A stretch of 64,000 nt of DNA, from NCBI RefSeq assembly GCF_018219455.1, contig NZ_CP056122.1, forward strand, positions 3,658,001 to 3,722,000, in the 5' to 3' direction. Made by a program: the position numbers and the translations under genes. The stretch is from Moritella sp. 5 (GTDB taxonomy: Bacteria > Pseudomonadota > Gammaproteobacteria > Enterobacterales > Moritellaceae). Below, in pieces: positions 57,041-64,000 of this stretch (within the stretch, counting starts at the first letter, position 1; each line of letters starts with the position of its first letter). The notes beneath the pieces are model-generated. The model worked only from the letters and a program-made list of their open reading frames with translations. It ran no database searches and had not been told where the DNA came from.

Positions 57041-57105
57041 TTGTATAATTTTGGCAATATGGGCCTTAAGTCTCTACTCTGAAACCGTAAATTTCAGACC
57101 TACAA
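57041..57105 (+). ncRNA. Purine riboswitch aptamer, guanine/xanthine type
   Basis: The three-way junction can be drawn directly. P1 is TTGTA/TACAA, followed by the conserved TATAAT. P2 is capped by AATATGG, J2/3 is GTCTCTAC, and P3 is the perfect TCTGAAA/TTTCAGA with loop CCGTAAA. The specificity base (position 74 in B. subtilis xpt numbering) is C at 57100, which pairs with guanine rather than adenine. It precedes a purine permease and xpt, the classic targets. Downstream, 57101-57106 can pair instead with 57118-57123, before a T-run. Confidence 0.92.
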
Positions 57106-57212
57106 TGAAGCAGGATAATTGTACCTTTTTTCTGGTATAGTTCCCCTACCCAAGTTTATACTTCGGAATATTGTCATTTTAAATCAACCAACTAAATAGT
57201 AATGGGTGTTTA

Positions 57213-58538
57213 ATGGACAAGTACTTCCTCCTGTCTGCGCGTGGCGCAACTGTAAAAAATGAAATCTACGCGGGTTTAATTACCTTTTTAGCGATGAGTT
57301 ATATCTTAGCAGTGAATCCGGCAATCTTAGGAAGCATCGAAGGGATAGACAAAGGCTCGATATTTACTGCGACAGCACTGTCTGCAGCTATCGCAACATT
57401 TATTATGGGTGCGTTTTCTAAATACCCAATTATGTTAGCGCCGGGTATGTCGATGAACGGCTTCTTTAAAGCTATCTTACTCGGTGGCGGTATCTCGTTA
57501 CTTTGGCATGAAGCACTCTTTGCTATTTTCCTTTCTGGTTGTCTCTATTTAATTTTAAGCTTAACACCGGCTCGTAAGGTGATGATTGATGCGATTCCTG
57601 AAGATTTAAAACTCGGTATTGCAGTTGGTCTGGGCTTATTTGTTTCTTTTCTTGGTTTACGTAACGCCGGTATCATTGTAAGTAACCCATTTACCTTAGT
57701 CAGTATGGGTGATCCTAGCGATCCCAAAGTGTTTATCGCCCTATTCAGCATCTTTATTGCGATTGGCTGTTTAGTCCGTGATATGAAACTCGCGACTGTT
57801 ATTTCATTCATCTCATCTATTATTTTAAGTTTATTAAGCGATCACTTCCTAGGTAGTAACTTAATTACCTTACCAACTGAAGTATTTTCTATGCCGCCAA
57901 GTTTAGCGCCCACATTCGGTGCTATCTTTGATTTGTCACAACTAACAATGCCAAAACTGACTGATTTAATTTTCTTAGTTGTGATCTTCTTTATTGTCGA
58001 TTTTTTCGATGGTTTAAGCACGATTGTGGGTGTCGGCCGTGATGCAGGTATTATCGGTAAAGACGGTAAAGTACCAAACGCAAAATCGGCATTAGTGGCT
58101 GATTCAGGCGGTACGATCATTGGTACGATATTAGGAACGACGTCAATTACCGCTTATTCAGAATCTGCAGTCGCGTCATCATTGGGGGCTAAAACAGGTA
58201 TCAGTGCGATCACGGTGGCCGTGATGTTCTTAATATCTATGTTCTTATTTCCTGTATTCTCAATCTTTACATCTGCGATTGTGGCACCAGCACTGGTTGT
58301 TATCGGTATTTATATGATTAAGAATTTGGCAAACGTTAACTGGGATAAGAAAGAGTCAGCAATTCCTGTATTCTTTATTATGGTATTTAGTTTGTTAACC
58401 TTCTCGCCTGCAAACGGCATGGCAATGGGTTTCATCAGTTATTGTTTCGTCATGTTAGTACAAGGTGACGGCAAAAAAGTTCACCCGATTATTTACTCAC
58501 TCGCACTACTATTTGTTGTTTATTTAGCAATTTCATAA
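57213..58538 (+). CDS. NCS2-family purine permease (AzgA-like)
   Basis: Inner-membrane nucleobase symporter of 441 residues with about 12-14 helices. 'NEIYAGLITFLAMSYIL' at the start, 'LAPGMSMNGFF' near residue 85, and 'FFDGLSTIVGVGRDAG' are AzgA-group motifs for adenine, guanine and hypoxanthine uptake. It lies behind the guanine-type riboswitch and 15 bases before xpt. The operon therefore imports and salvages purine bases under control of cellular guanine. Confidence 0.92.
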   Translation: MDKYFLLSARGATVKNEIYAGLITFLAMSYILAVNPAILGSIEGIDKGSIFTATALSAAIATFIMGAFSKYPIMLAPGMSMNGFFKAILLGGGISLLWHEALFAIFLSGCLYLILSLTPARKVMIDAIPEDLKLGIAVGLGLFVSFLGLRNAGIIVSNPFTLVSMGDPSDPKVFIALFSIFIAIGCLVRDMKLATVISFISSIILSLLSDHFLGSNLITLPTEVFSMPPSLAPTFGAIFDLSQLTMPKLTDLIFLVVIFFIVDFFDGLSTIVGVGRDAGIIGKDGKVPNAKSALVADSGGTIIGTILGTTSITAYSESAVASSLGAKTGISAITVAVMFLISMFLFPVFSIFTSAIVAPALVVIGIYMIKNLANVNWDKKESAIPVFFIMVFSLLTFSPANGMAMGFISYCFVMLVQGDGKKVHPIIYSLALLFVVYLAIS

Positions 58539-58553
58539 TTTAGGGACTGACAC

Positions 58554-59117
58554 ATGAATTTATTAGAAAAAGCGATTTTAGAACACGGAAAATCAGTTAA
58601 CAACGTAGCTCTAGACGCTAGTAGCTTTTTAACAAAGCAAATCGATATTCAGATTTTAGACTGGTGTGCATCACAATTAGCTATCCACTTTCAAAATGCT
58701 AATATCGACCGTATTTTAACGATTGAGAGCGGTGGTATTGCGATCTCAACATTGGTGGCATTAAAACTCAATGTGCCATTAGTGGTCATGAAGAAAAAGC
58801 GTAGCATGTTAGACCCAGAGAATGTATTAACGACTAACGTATTCAGCTTTACTAAAAATACCTCATACGAATTGAACTGCAATGTTGAACACATTAATAA
58901 CAATGACCGCGTATTATTTATTGATGATGTATTGGCACACGGTAATGCGGTTGAAGGGACACTAGCGATTCTTGAGCAGACCACAGCTACATTAGTCGGT
59001 GTCGGTATCTTATTCGAAAAATCGTTCCAAAGTGGCGCAGCAATGCTCGCAGAAAAAGGTATTGATACCTTGTCATTGGCGCGTATCAGTTCGCTAGAAA
59101 ATGGCATCCATTTTTAA
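58554..59117 (+). CDS. xpt: Xanthine phosphoribosyltransferase Xpt
   Basis: Salvage enzyme that joins xanthine (or guanine) to PRPP, giving XMP. It is 187 residues long and resembles the B. subtilis Xpt type, not E. coli Gpt. The PRPP-binding motif is 'VLFIDDVLAHGNAVEG' (about 120-135). 'RILTIESGGIA' and 'KKKRSMLDPENVLTT' are further family stretches, and 'FEKSFQSGA' lies near the end. Second gene of the riboswitch-controlled operon. Confidence 0.92.
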   Translation: MNLLEKAILEHGKSVNNVALDASSFLTKQIDIQILDWCASQLAIHFQNANIDRILTIESGGIAISTLVALKLNVPLVVMKKKRSMLDPENVLTTNVFSFTKNTSYELNCNVEHINNNDRVLFIDDVLAHGNAVEGTLAILEQTTATLVGVGILFEKSFQSGAAMLAEKGIDTLSLARISSLENGIHF

Positions 59118-59149
59118 TAAAATACCAGTTAGTAGAACAAAATAAACCG

Positions 59150-59191
59150 AAAGGGGAAAAACTACATATGTTCATCCCCTTTTAGTTTTTT
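59150..59191 (+). terminator. Rho-independent terminator of the xpt operon
   Basis: AAAGGGGA / TCCCCTTT stem with a 17-base loop, then a T-rich run. Confidence 0.75.
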
Positions 59192-59278
59192 ATGCTTAAC
59201 GAGATAGTCATAAACAAAATACTAGGATATAGCAAATTCCCATCTTTAATTGTCAACAACACCCCCGAATAAACAATT

Positions 59279-60532
59279 TTATAGAGCCGTTTCTAAATGG
59301 TATGCGCCAATCATCTTACCTTCATCATTCAGGAACCGTTCATATGAGAATGGTTTGATATCTACACAGGTTGGCTGACCGCGAACAAGTTCATCCAAAA
59401 TCTTCCCTGTGATCGCAGACGTCAACATACCTGTACGAAAATGACCACAAGCATTAAGGTAACCTTTTACACCAGGTACCGGACCAATAATTGGTAACTC
59501 ATCAGGAGACCCAGGACGCAATCCAGACCAGCAACGTTTAATATTCATCTCTTTTAGAGCTGGAATTGACTTCAGAGCACCCATAGATAACTCTTTGATA
59601 TACTGAATATTATTACTAGTGTCAAAACCGCACTCTTCTGTTGTCGAGCCTATTAAGATCTCGCCATTATCTTTTTGCGCAATATAACAATCACTCGTAG
59701 TTAGACAACCGTTTAACATCTTGGGTAGTTTCTCAGTAATCACCACCTGCCCTTTTACAGGAAAGACTGGAAGTGCATACCCTGTCGCCAATTTACAGAT
59801 GGTTTCAGCCCAAGCACCTGCTGCGTTAACCATTAATTTGCAGTTTAATTGACCCTGTTCAGTCTTCACCGCCGTCACTTTGTTTCCCGTTCGCTCTACG
59901 CCAGTCACCTTCGTATTCAAATATAACTCGACACCATTTTGCCGCGCAGCTTCTAAATACGCCTCGTTAAGACGATAGGGATTAATCTGATGATCACAAT
60001 CAAACTCCATTGCACCAATGGCTTCAGGTGAAATCTGAGGTTCCTCGGCACGTAGCTCTTCCTGAGTAACCCAGCGAACATGCTCCTGTCGATTCGGTAC
60101 TGCAGCTGCAATCTGCTCTGCATACAAACGATCATATTGATCAAACATAACAAATTTAAGACCAGTCCGTTCCAATTTGAAATCCACATTATGTTTTTCA
60201 AGTAATTCTTTATAGAGAGACGGATACATTGCGTTAGACATCATTGCCATATCAAAAAATGGCTCTGGCATGATGTGTGGTTTCATTTCAGGAGTTTTAC
60301 CTGTTGCAGATTCCTCCATCTGCTTAGAAAGTGTTTTAAATAGAATAACGCCGCAACCCAGTCCAGTTGATTCGCCCATAGACCACAAGCCTCCAGCTGA
60401 AGCTCGAGATGCATTACCCGGATACTTATAATCAACCAGTGCGATTTTTAAATCGCGTTGGCGGCTAAGGAAGTAGGCAACAGAAGCTCCAATAACACCT
60501 CCTCCACAAATTACTACGTCATATGTATTCAT
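59279..60532 (-). CDS. hcnC: Hydrogen cyanide synthase subunit HcnC-like FAD oxidoreductase
   Basis: FAD-dependent amino-acid dehydrogenase subunit of 417 residues. The N-terminal 'DVVICGGGVIGASVAYFLS' binds FAD. Stretches such as 'GNASRASAGGLW', 'GLGCGVILF', 'NGCLTTSDCYIAQKDNGE' and 'GLRPGSPDELPIIGPV' match what I remember of Pseudomonas HcnC more closely than hydroxyproline dehydrogenase or octopine oxidase subunits. HcnABC oxidises glycine to HCN and CO2 at the membrane. Its ATG overlaps the hcnB stop (ATGA). Main alternative: another heterotrimeric dehydrogenase, such as D-hydroxyproline dehydrogenase. Confidence 0.75.
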   Translation of the reverse strand: MNTYDVVICGGGVIGASVAYFLSRQRDLKIALVDYKYPGNASRASAGGLWSMGESTGLGCGVILFKTLSKQMEESATGKTPEMKPHIMPEPFFDMAMMSNAMYPSLYKELLEKHNVDFKLERTGLKFVMFDQYDRLYAEQIAAAVPNRQEHVRWVTQEELRAEEPQISPEAIGAMEFDCDHQINPYRLNEAYLEAARQNGVELYLNTKVTGVERTGNKVTAVKTEQGQLNCKLMVNAAGAWAETICKLATGYALPVFPVKGQVVITEKLPKMLNGCLTTSDCYIAQKDNGEILIGSTTEECGFDTSNNIQYIKELSMGALKSIPALKEMNIKRCWSGLRPGSPDELPIIGPVPGVKGYLNACGHFRTGMLTSAITGKILDELVRGQPTCVDIKPFSYERFLNDEGKMIGAYHLETAL

Positions 60533-61917
60533 GCTTCGTTCTCCATAAGCGCTGAAAATGGAATTGGATCTAATGGAAATCTTGGGCGAATTAAACCAAC
60601 CTCTTTACTAAAACCTTCTTTCTTCATTCGGTCATAACAATAATGAGCACAGGTTTTTCCCTGACAGTCTCCCATCGTGACGCGTGTGCGCATCTTTAAC
60701 GTTACAATATCCCGGCATCCCTGTGAAATTGCTTCGTCTATGGTTTTTTTCTTCACTTGTTCACAACGGCAAATAACCGTTTCATCATCCGGCAATGACA
60801 CTAACCCCAATTGACGATGACTTGTATTATCGAAAGCCTTTCGGAATCGGTACAAGCGAGAAAGAGTGCGATGCAAAGCAATAATGCATTGTTCCGCAGT
60901 TGCATGATCTACCTCTCCTAGCTCACAAGCGACAGCTTTCGCAGCAATCATTCCTTCGGTTATAGCGGCATCAGCACCAGCGACCTTTACGCTATCTCCC
61001 GCACATAGAACTCCACTCATACTACTCCGCTGCCATTTATCAACTTTTGGGATAGTTCCACTCATGTGATCATATTCCACATCAAGTTCCAAAAGTTGTG
61101 CTAATTGTGAACGAGCAGCAAAACCATAGCCTACACCAAGAGTATCTACAGTGTGAGTCACCGCTTTTGATTTATCCGGTAACCACGACTCATCATAAGG
61201 TGCCACCATGACTTCATTTAACTGATTAACACCCTCTGCTTTCACCACGCCCCAACCATAGTGGAGAGGAATCTTTTGTTGCTTGAGATACCACATCATA
61301 GATAAGCCATCGAGCACCTGTTGCGGGCGGTTAAGCATCGCTAGCGTTTCTTTGGCAATAGCACTGAATTTTGTAGCTTCATATATAGCTTCAACTTGGC
61401 AGCCAGCTTTATGCAACTGACAAGCGACTAGTACTAAAAGTGGTCCACTACCCACTATTACAACTTTGTTTCCCGGTCTGACTAAGCCACTTTTTAGCTG
61501 TAATTGTATCGCACCGAGTAACATGACACCCGGAAGCTGCCAGCCCTTAAAAGGTATACTCCGCTCCTGACAGCCTGTTGCCAGAATTAGTTGATCATAT
61601 TCAATATTAGTGAGTTGCTGGTCATGTGTAATTAGCAGGTTGTTATTTCCTAATGGCCCAAGGACTCGAGTTTGGGTTTGAAGATTAATAAAAGATGAAT
61701 AACGTTGATATTCCTGCTGAAGCTTATCCATCGAAGCTTTTAGCTTCTCATCTAGATGCGGCATATCTGGCGTTTTACGCCATGGCCCACGATAGATTAC
61801 GCCCCCTGCTTTTGGCGCTTCATCAATAACAGTGCTATAAATACCATTTCGAGCTAACTCTGTCGCAGCAGACATCCCCGCCGGACCAGCACCCACAATC
61901 ACAATCTTCTTAGCCAT
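60529..61917 (-). CDS. hcnB: Hydrogen cyanide synthase subunit HcnB-like
   Basis: A 462-residue subunit. An N-terminal FAD-binding pyridine nucleotide-disulfide-type fold ('IVIVGAGPAGMSAA', residues 5-18) and a second nucleotide-binding motif ('VVIVGSGPLLVLVA') are followed by a C-terminal BFD-like domain with Cys residues in 'VICRCEQ' and 'GDCQGKTC', likely a 2Fe-2S site. This layout is shared by HcnB and by LhpF/OoxA-type subunits. The ATG at 61917 overlaps the end of hcnA by eight bases and has AGGGTGG upstream. Identification as HcnB rests on its partners. Confidence 0.75.
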   Translation of the reverse strand: MAKKIVIVGAGPAGMSAATELARNGIYSTVIDEAPKAGGVIYRGPWRKTPDMPHLDEKLKASMDKLQQEYQRYSSFINLQTQTRVLGPLGNNNLLITHDQQLTNIEYDQLILATGCQERSIPFKGWQLPGVMLLGAIQLQLKSGLVRPGNKVVIVGSGPLLVLVACQLHKAGCQVEAIYEATKFSAIAKETLAMLNRPQQVLDGLSMMWYLKQQKIPLHYGWGVVKAEGVNQLNEVMVAPYDESWLPDKSKAVTHTVDTLGVGYGFAARSQLAQLLELDVEYDHMSGTIPKVDKWQRSSMSGVLCAGDSVKVAGADAAITEGMIAAKAVACELGEVDHATAEQCIIALHRTLSRLYRFRKAFDNTSHRQLGLVSLPDDETVICRCEQVKKKTIDEAISQGCRDIVTLKMRTRVTMGDCQGKTCAHYCYDRMKKEGFSKEVGLIRPRFPLDPIPFSALMENEA

Positions 61918-62227
61918 GTTTGCCACCCTGTTCCTGTACCATATTGCGCCCAGTTTCGATTTGCATATCTGGTTTTACAATAGTCTGACATGCTCGCTGT
62001 TTATGCTTGCCATCAATATGTAGATGGCAGCAATGGCATACACCCATACCGCAATAAGCCCCAGATTTAACACCGTAATCATTTTTCATCAACTGGCGAA
62101 CGCTAGATGCCAGTAATGTACTAAGTACACTTTCTCCTTCAGTTGCCAACATTTGTATTCCATCGACATTAATAGTAAACAGCCTGTCCATAGCTTCTGT
62201 TATATCTTGATTTCTTTTTTCTGACAT
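61910..62227 (-). CDS. hcnA: Hydrogen cyanide synthase subunit HcnA-like 2Fe-2S protein
   Basis: A small (105 residues) ferredoxin-like subunit. The 2Fe-2S ligands are Cys59, Cys64, Cys67 and Cys80 in 'SGAYCGMGVCHCC' and 'RACQT'. The surrounding 'KSGAYCGMGVC' and 'RACQTIVKPDMQIE' closely resemble HcnA. GGAG lies ten bases before the ATG. It is the first of three overlapping genes. The 550-base upstream region (62228-62775) is AT-rich. I looked for an ANR/FNR box, the usual hcn control site, and found none. Confidence 0.75.
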   Translation of the reverse strand: MSEKRNQDITEAMDRLFTINVDGIQMLATEGESVLSTLLASSVRQLMKNDYGVKSGAYCGMGVCHCCHLHIDGKHKQRACQTIVKPDMQIETGRNMVQEQGGKHG

Positions 62228-62775
62228 TATTCTGTTACTCCGTAGAACTTGAAGTTATGACAAATACTTATTATTCACTTATAACTGACACCAACAATGC
62301 AATGACACACGCAGTAATGACAGGAAGGCTAGTAAGTAAAGTCATTAAACAATAACCATAAAAATAACAAGGTTAAAGCGCTGACGAAGGGTTACCTGTG
62401 TATTTTTAACATCAGTCACATTATTAGTTTAACTTCATGATGAACATCTCACTCGGACGATATTAAAGAGCGCCAAATAGAGAAAACCAAGAGCAACAAC
62501 CCAAGAAAAGGAAAAGAATAGCCTTTAACACTGTAAATTTATGTAAATACAGGGCTATGTAAACCAGTGCAAACAGATAGTTATGCAAATCGAATGCTTT
62601 TTTAGATAAGAAACGTTATAACGCCAAATTAGTAGTATGGAGATTAAAATGAGTATCTTGTTTGAACCAAAATACCTTAATGCTTGATGAGTCGTACAAA
62701 ATTTGTGCAACTGCATATCTATATTGTTAACAGCGTTGCTTTTATTATTGTTTATCATTAAAGTGCCGCGACTTA
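62228..62775. other. Gap upstream of hcnA
   Basis: AT-rich and without a supported gene. It should hold the hcnA promoter on the minus strand and the promoter of the cobalamin riboswitch on the plus strand. I could not pick either with confidence. Confidence 0.4.
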
Positions 62776-62907
62776 CAGTAGGTGCTCAATATTAAACAGC
62801 GTGTTACCGCAATTAAGGATTGAGTTAAACGGGAAGTTTGGTGTGAAACCAACGCTGCCCCCGCAACGGTAATCAACGAATGTTGAGAGCCCGATACCGG
62901 CCTATTG
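62776..62907 (+). ncRNA. Cobalamin (AdoCbl) riboswitch
   Basis: The B12 box is clear: GGTGTGAAACC, then GCTGCCCCCGCAACGGTAA, then a distal stem ending CCGATACCGGCC. The closing stem CAGTAGG (62776-62782) pairs with CCTATTG (62901-62907), with one G-U. It points to a plus-strand gene. A 6-bp hairpin with T-runs (62939-62970) and an SD-covering hairpin (63010-63026) lie downstream as possible expression platforms. Confidence 0.9.
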
Positions 62908-63009
62908 AAATATTACCGTATTGCGGAGGGCGATAGCGGAATAGAAAAATCCTATTCTGTTTTGCTTTTTGGCAATAAACACATACATGGTTTTTTTGTA
63001 TTCTGCCAT

Positions 63010-63026
63010 CCCCAACATCATTGGGG
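63010..63026 (+). promoter_or_regulatory. Hairpin covering a ribosome-binding site
   Basis: CCCCAA-CATCA-TTGGGG places the GGGG of a Shine-Dalgarno sequence in a stem, five to six bases before the ATG at 63032. This is a typical translational platform for a cobalamin riboswitch. Confidence 0.55.
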
Positions 63027-63031
63027 AACCC

Positions 63032-63124
63032 ATGTTATTTCGACGACCAACACCCGTATTAGCGGCGTGCCTATCACTGCTACATTTATCCTCTGCACAG
63101 GTAATGAACATATCAATTATCTAG
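63032..63124 (+). pseudogene. Truncated gene under the cobalamin riboswitch
   Basis: From the ATG at 63032 the reading is a good signal peptide (MLFRRPTPV, then 'LAACLSLLHLSSAQ'), and then a stop after 30 codons. Cobalamin riboswitches commonly control the outer-membrane receptor btuB, whose product begins with such a signal. An open frame in another phase continues to 63270 and contains 'TPGVDIIDT', faintly like a TonB-receptor plug motif. It is probably a decayed receptor gene. A real short secreted peptide is the alternative. Confidence 0.45.
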
Positions 63125-63315
63125 GGTTAGATAAGAAAGGCTTTTTATGGCTAAGCATGATCAACCCAGCTACACCAGGAGTTGATATTATTGATACCGT
63201 GAATAACACACGAGTTGGCAGCCGATTGTTAACAATGCTAAACCCTAATGTGATCCATTTTCTTAACTAGTTAACTAATTAACTAATTACTCGTATTACA
63301 ATAAGTATATATACC

Positions 63316-63350
63316 GAGGGCCGAAAATTTGATGATCGGCCCTCATTTTT
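63316..63350 (+). terminator. Rho-independent terminator
   Basis: GAGGGCCGA / TCGGCCCTC stem with an 11-base loop, then five T. It would end the riboswitch-led transcript. Confidence 0.85.
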
Positions 63351-63383
63351 ACATTCATGTTTTACTAATATAATCTTAATACA

Positions 63384-63671
63384 TTATTTAATAATCGAAA
63401 CACCGTCGACTTGCGCAACAGTACTCGCATTGGTTCGTTCGATTGTTTTAACAAGCACGGATTGAATCGTTTCATCTTCTCGTGCGTCACTTTTGCTCAC
63501 AAATTTTTGTGCTTGTGGTTCCGCGCCCTCTTCTAACGTGAACGTCACAACAACTTCGGTTGCAGTATCCTTCGTTTCACCAAAGTACGCTAGCGATACT
63601 AACGGATAACCTTTAAAGCCTTTTTTAACTAGCTTTTCAATACGTTTTTTTGCTTTATCTAAATTCATCAT
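63384..63671 (-). CDS. Small conserved hypothetical protein (95 aa)
   Basis: A soluble protein that starts helical and basic ('NLDKAKKRIEKLVKKGFKGYP') and continues as beta strands ('LVSLAYFGETKD', 'VVVTFTLEEG'). I recall similar uncharacterised proteins in gammaproteobacteria but know no function. The ATG at 63671 has AAGGA just upstream, with a second ATG at 63668 at better spacing; the longer open frame is not needed. It follows selO on the same strand after about 55 bases and may be co-transcribed. Confidence 0.7.
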   Translation of the reverse strand: MMNLDKAKKRIEKLVKKGFKGYPLVSLAYFGETKDTATEVVVTFTLEEGAEPQAQKFVSKSDAREDETIQSVLVKTIERTNASTVAQVDGVSIIK

Positions 63672-63727
63672 TGAATCCTTGTGGTAACTAAACCGGAAAA
63701 TATAATACGTAAACAATAAGGGGATAA

Positions 63728-64000
63728 CTATGACGAGCAACTCAGTACCATCTTTCGTCCCCACTCAGGAGGTAATGCTGCGAGCTTTTCAAACTCAGGG
63801 TGTTCGGCAAACGGATTCGCTAATACTTCAAGTAACTCATTCACCAAGCTGTAGTCGTAGTCAGTTGCTTGCGTGATCGCTTGCTGCGCTAAGTAATTAC
63901 GTAAAATATACTTAGGGTTAACTTGGTTCATGCTCACTTTACGCAGCTCATCTACGCTCGATTCTAAGACTAAACGCTGCTGATATTTCACCGCCCAAGC
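63728..64000 (-). CDS. selO: Protein adenylyltransferase SelO, C-terminal part
   Basis: The last ~90 residues of a SelO/YdiU-family pseudokinase, which transfers AMP to protein hydroxyls. 'NPKYILRNYLAQQAI', 'ANPFAEHPEFEKLAALPPEWG' and the terminal 'SCSS' are highly characteristic. The frame is open to the window edge ('AWAVKYQQ' at the start), so the kinase-like core lies outside. In many family members the Cys near the end forms a redox disulfide. Confidence 0.9.
   Translation of the reverse strand, partial: AWAVKYQQRLVLESSVDELRKVSMNQVNPKYILRNYLAQQAITQATDYDYSLVNELLEVLANPFAEHPEFEKLAALPPEWGRKMVLSCSS

Noticed and set aside
62228-62500. ANR/FNR box for the hcn operon
   Set aside because: No TTGAT-N4-ATCAA or near match was found on either strand.
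62905-63270. 121-codon plus-strand frame after the cobalamin riboswitch
   Set aside because: Its TTG start lies inside the aptamer's closing stem, it has no ribosome-binding site and it runs through the expression platform.

Overview
The window looks like chromosomal DNA from a marine gammaproteobacterium, probably Moritella or a close relative. This rests on the overall resemblance of DapE, GuaC, LhgO, Tpx, KtrAB and similar proteins to that group and on the AT-rich intergenic DNA; no database search was possible. No rRNA, tRNA, CRISPR array, transposase or integrase was seen. Most of the window is ordinary core-type metabolism, transport and signalling. The part from about 19.3 to 29 kb is clearly accessory.

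0-12 kb: a gltS fragment and a HAD phosphatase precede a regulated uptake cluster. A DctB-like kinase (2.2-4.2 kb) and a DctD-like sigma54 activator (10.4-11.7 kb) flank a TAXI-TRAP transporter, the L-2-hydroxyglutarate oxidase LhgO and an outer-membrane phospholipase A. A textbook sigma54 -24/-12 promoter precedes the transporter. 12-18 kb: yffB-dapE, then three enzymes that together could turn arginine into proline (deiminase-like, CtlX, ornithine cyclodeaminase) with a TetR regulator.

18-29 kb: guaC ends in a terminator whose sequence recurs, about 89% identical, 4 kb downstream. Between the two copies lie two abutting genes for glycine-rich membrane proteins, a tiny Pro/Lys-rich protein and a divergent gene of unknown family. 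Beyond the second copy are lipoproteins, a PEP-CTERM protein, a delta-class carbonic anhydrase and a decayed remnant of a second carbonic anhydrase locus. The 19.4-23.1 kb genes are the best candidate here for an undescribed system.

29-49 kb: an M16 protease, two chemoreceptors, a tandem thiol peroxidase pair under a perfect FNR box, a patatin, an Lrp/LysE pair, a DUF2975-XRE operon, and a short KdpD-like kinase with a KdpE-like regulator next to the potassium transporter KtrAB. 50-59 kb: a TetR-RND efflux operon, a phasin, and a purine permease-xpt operon behind a guanine-type purine riboswitch.

59-64 kb: a three-gene operon strongly resembling hydrogen cyanide synthase hcnABC, then a cobalamin riboswitch whose target gene appears truncated to a signal peptide, a small conserved gene and the start of selO at the edge.
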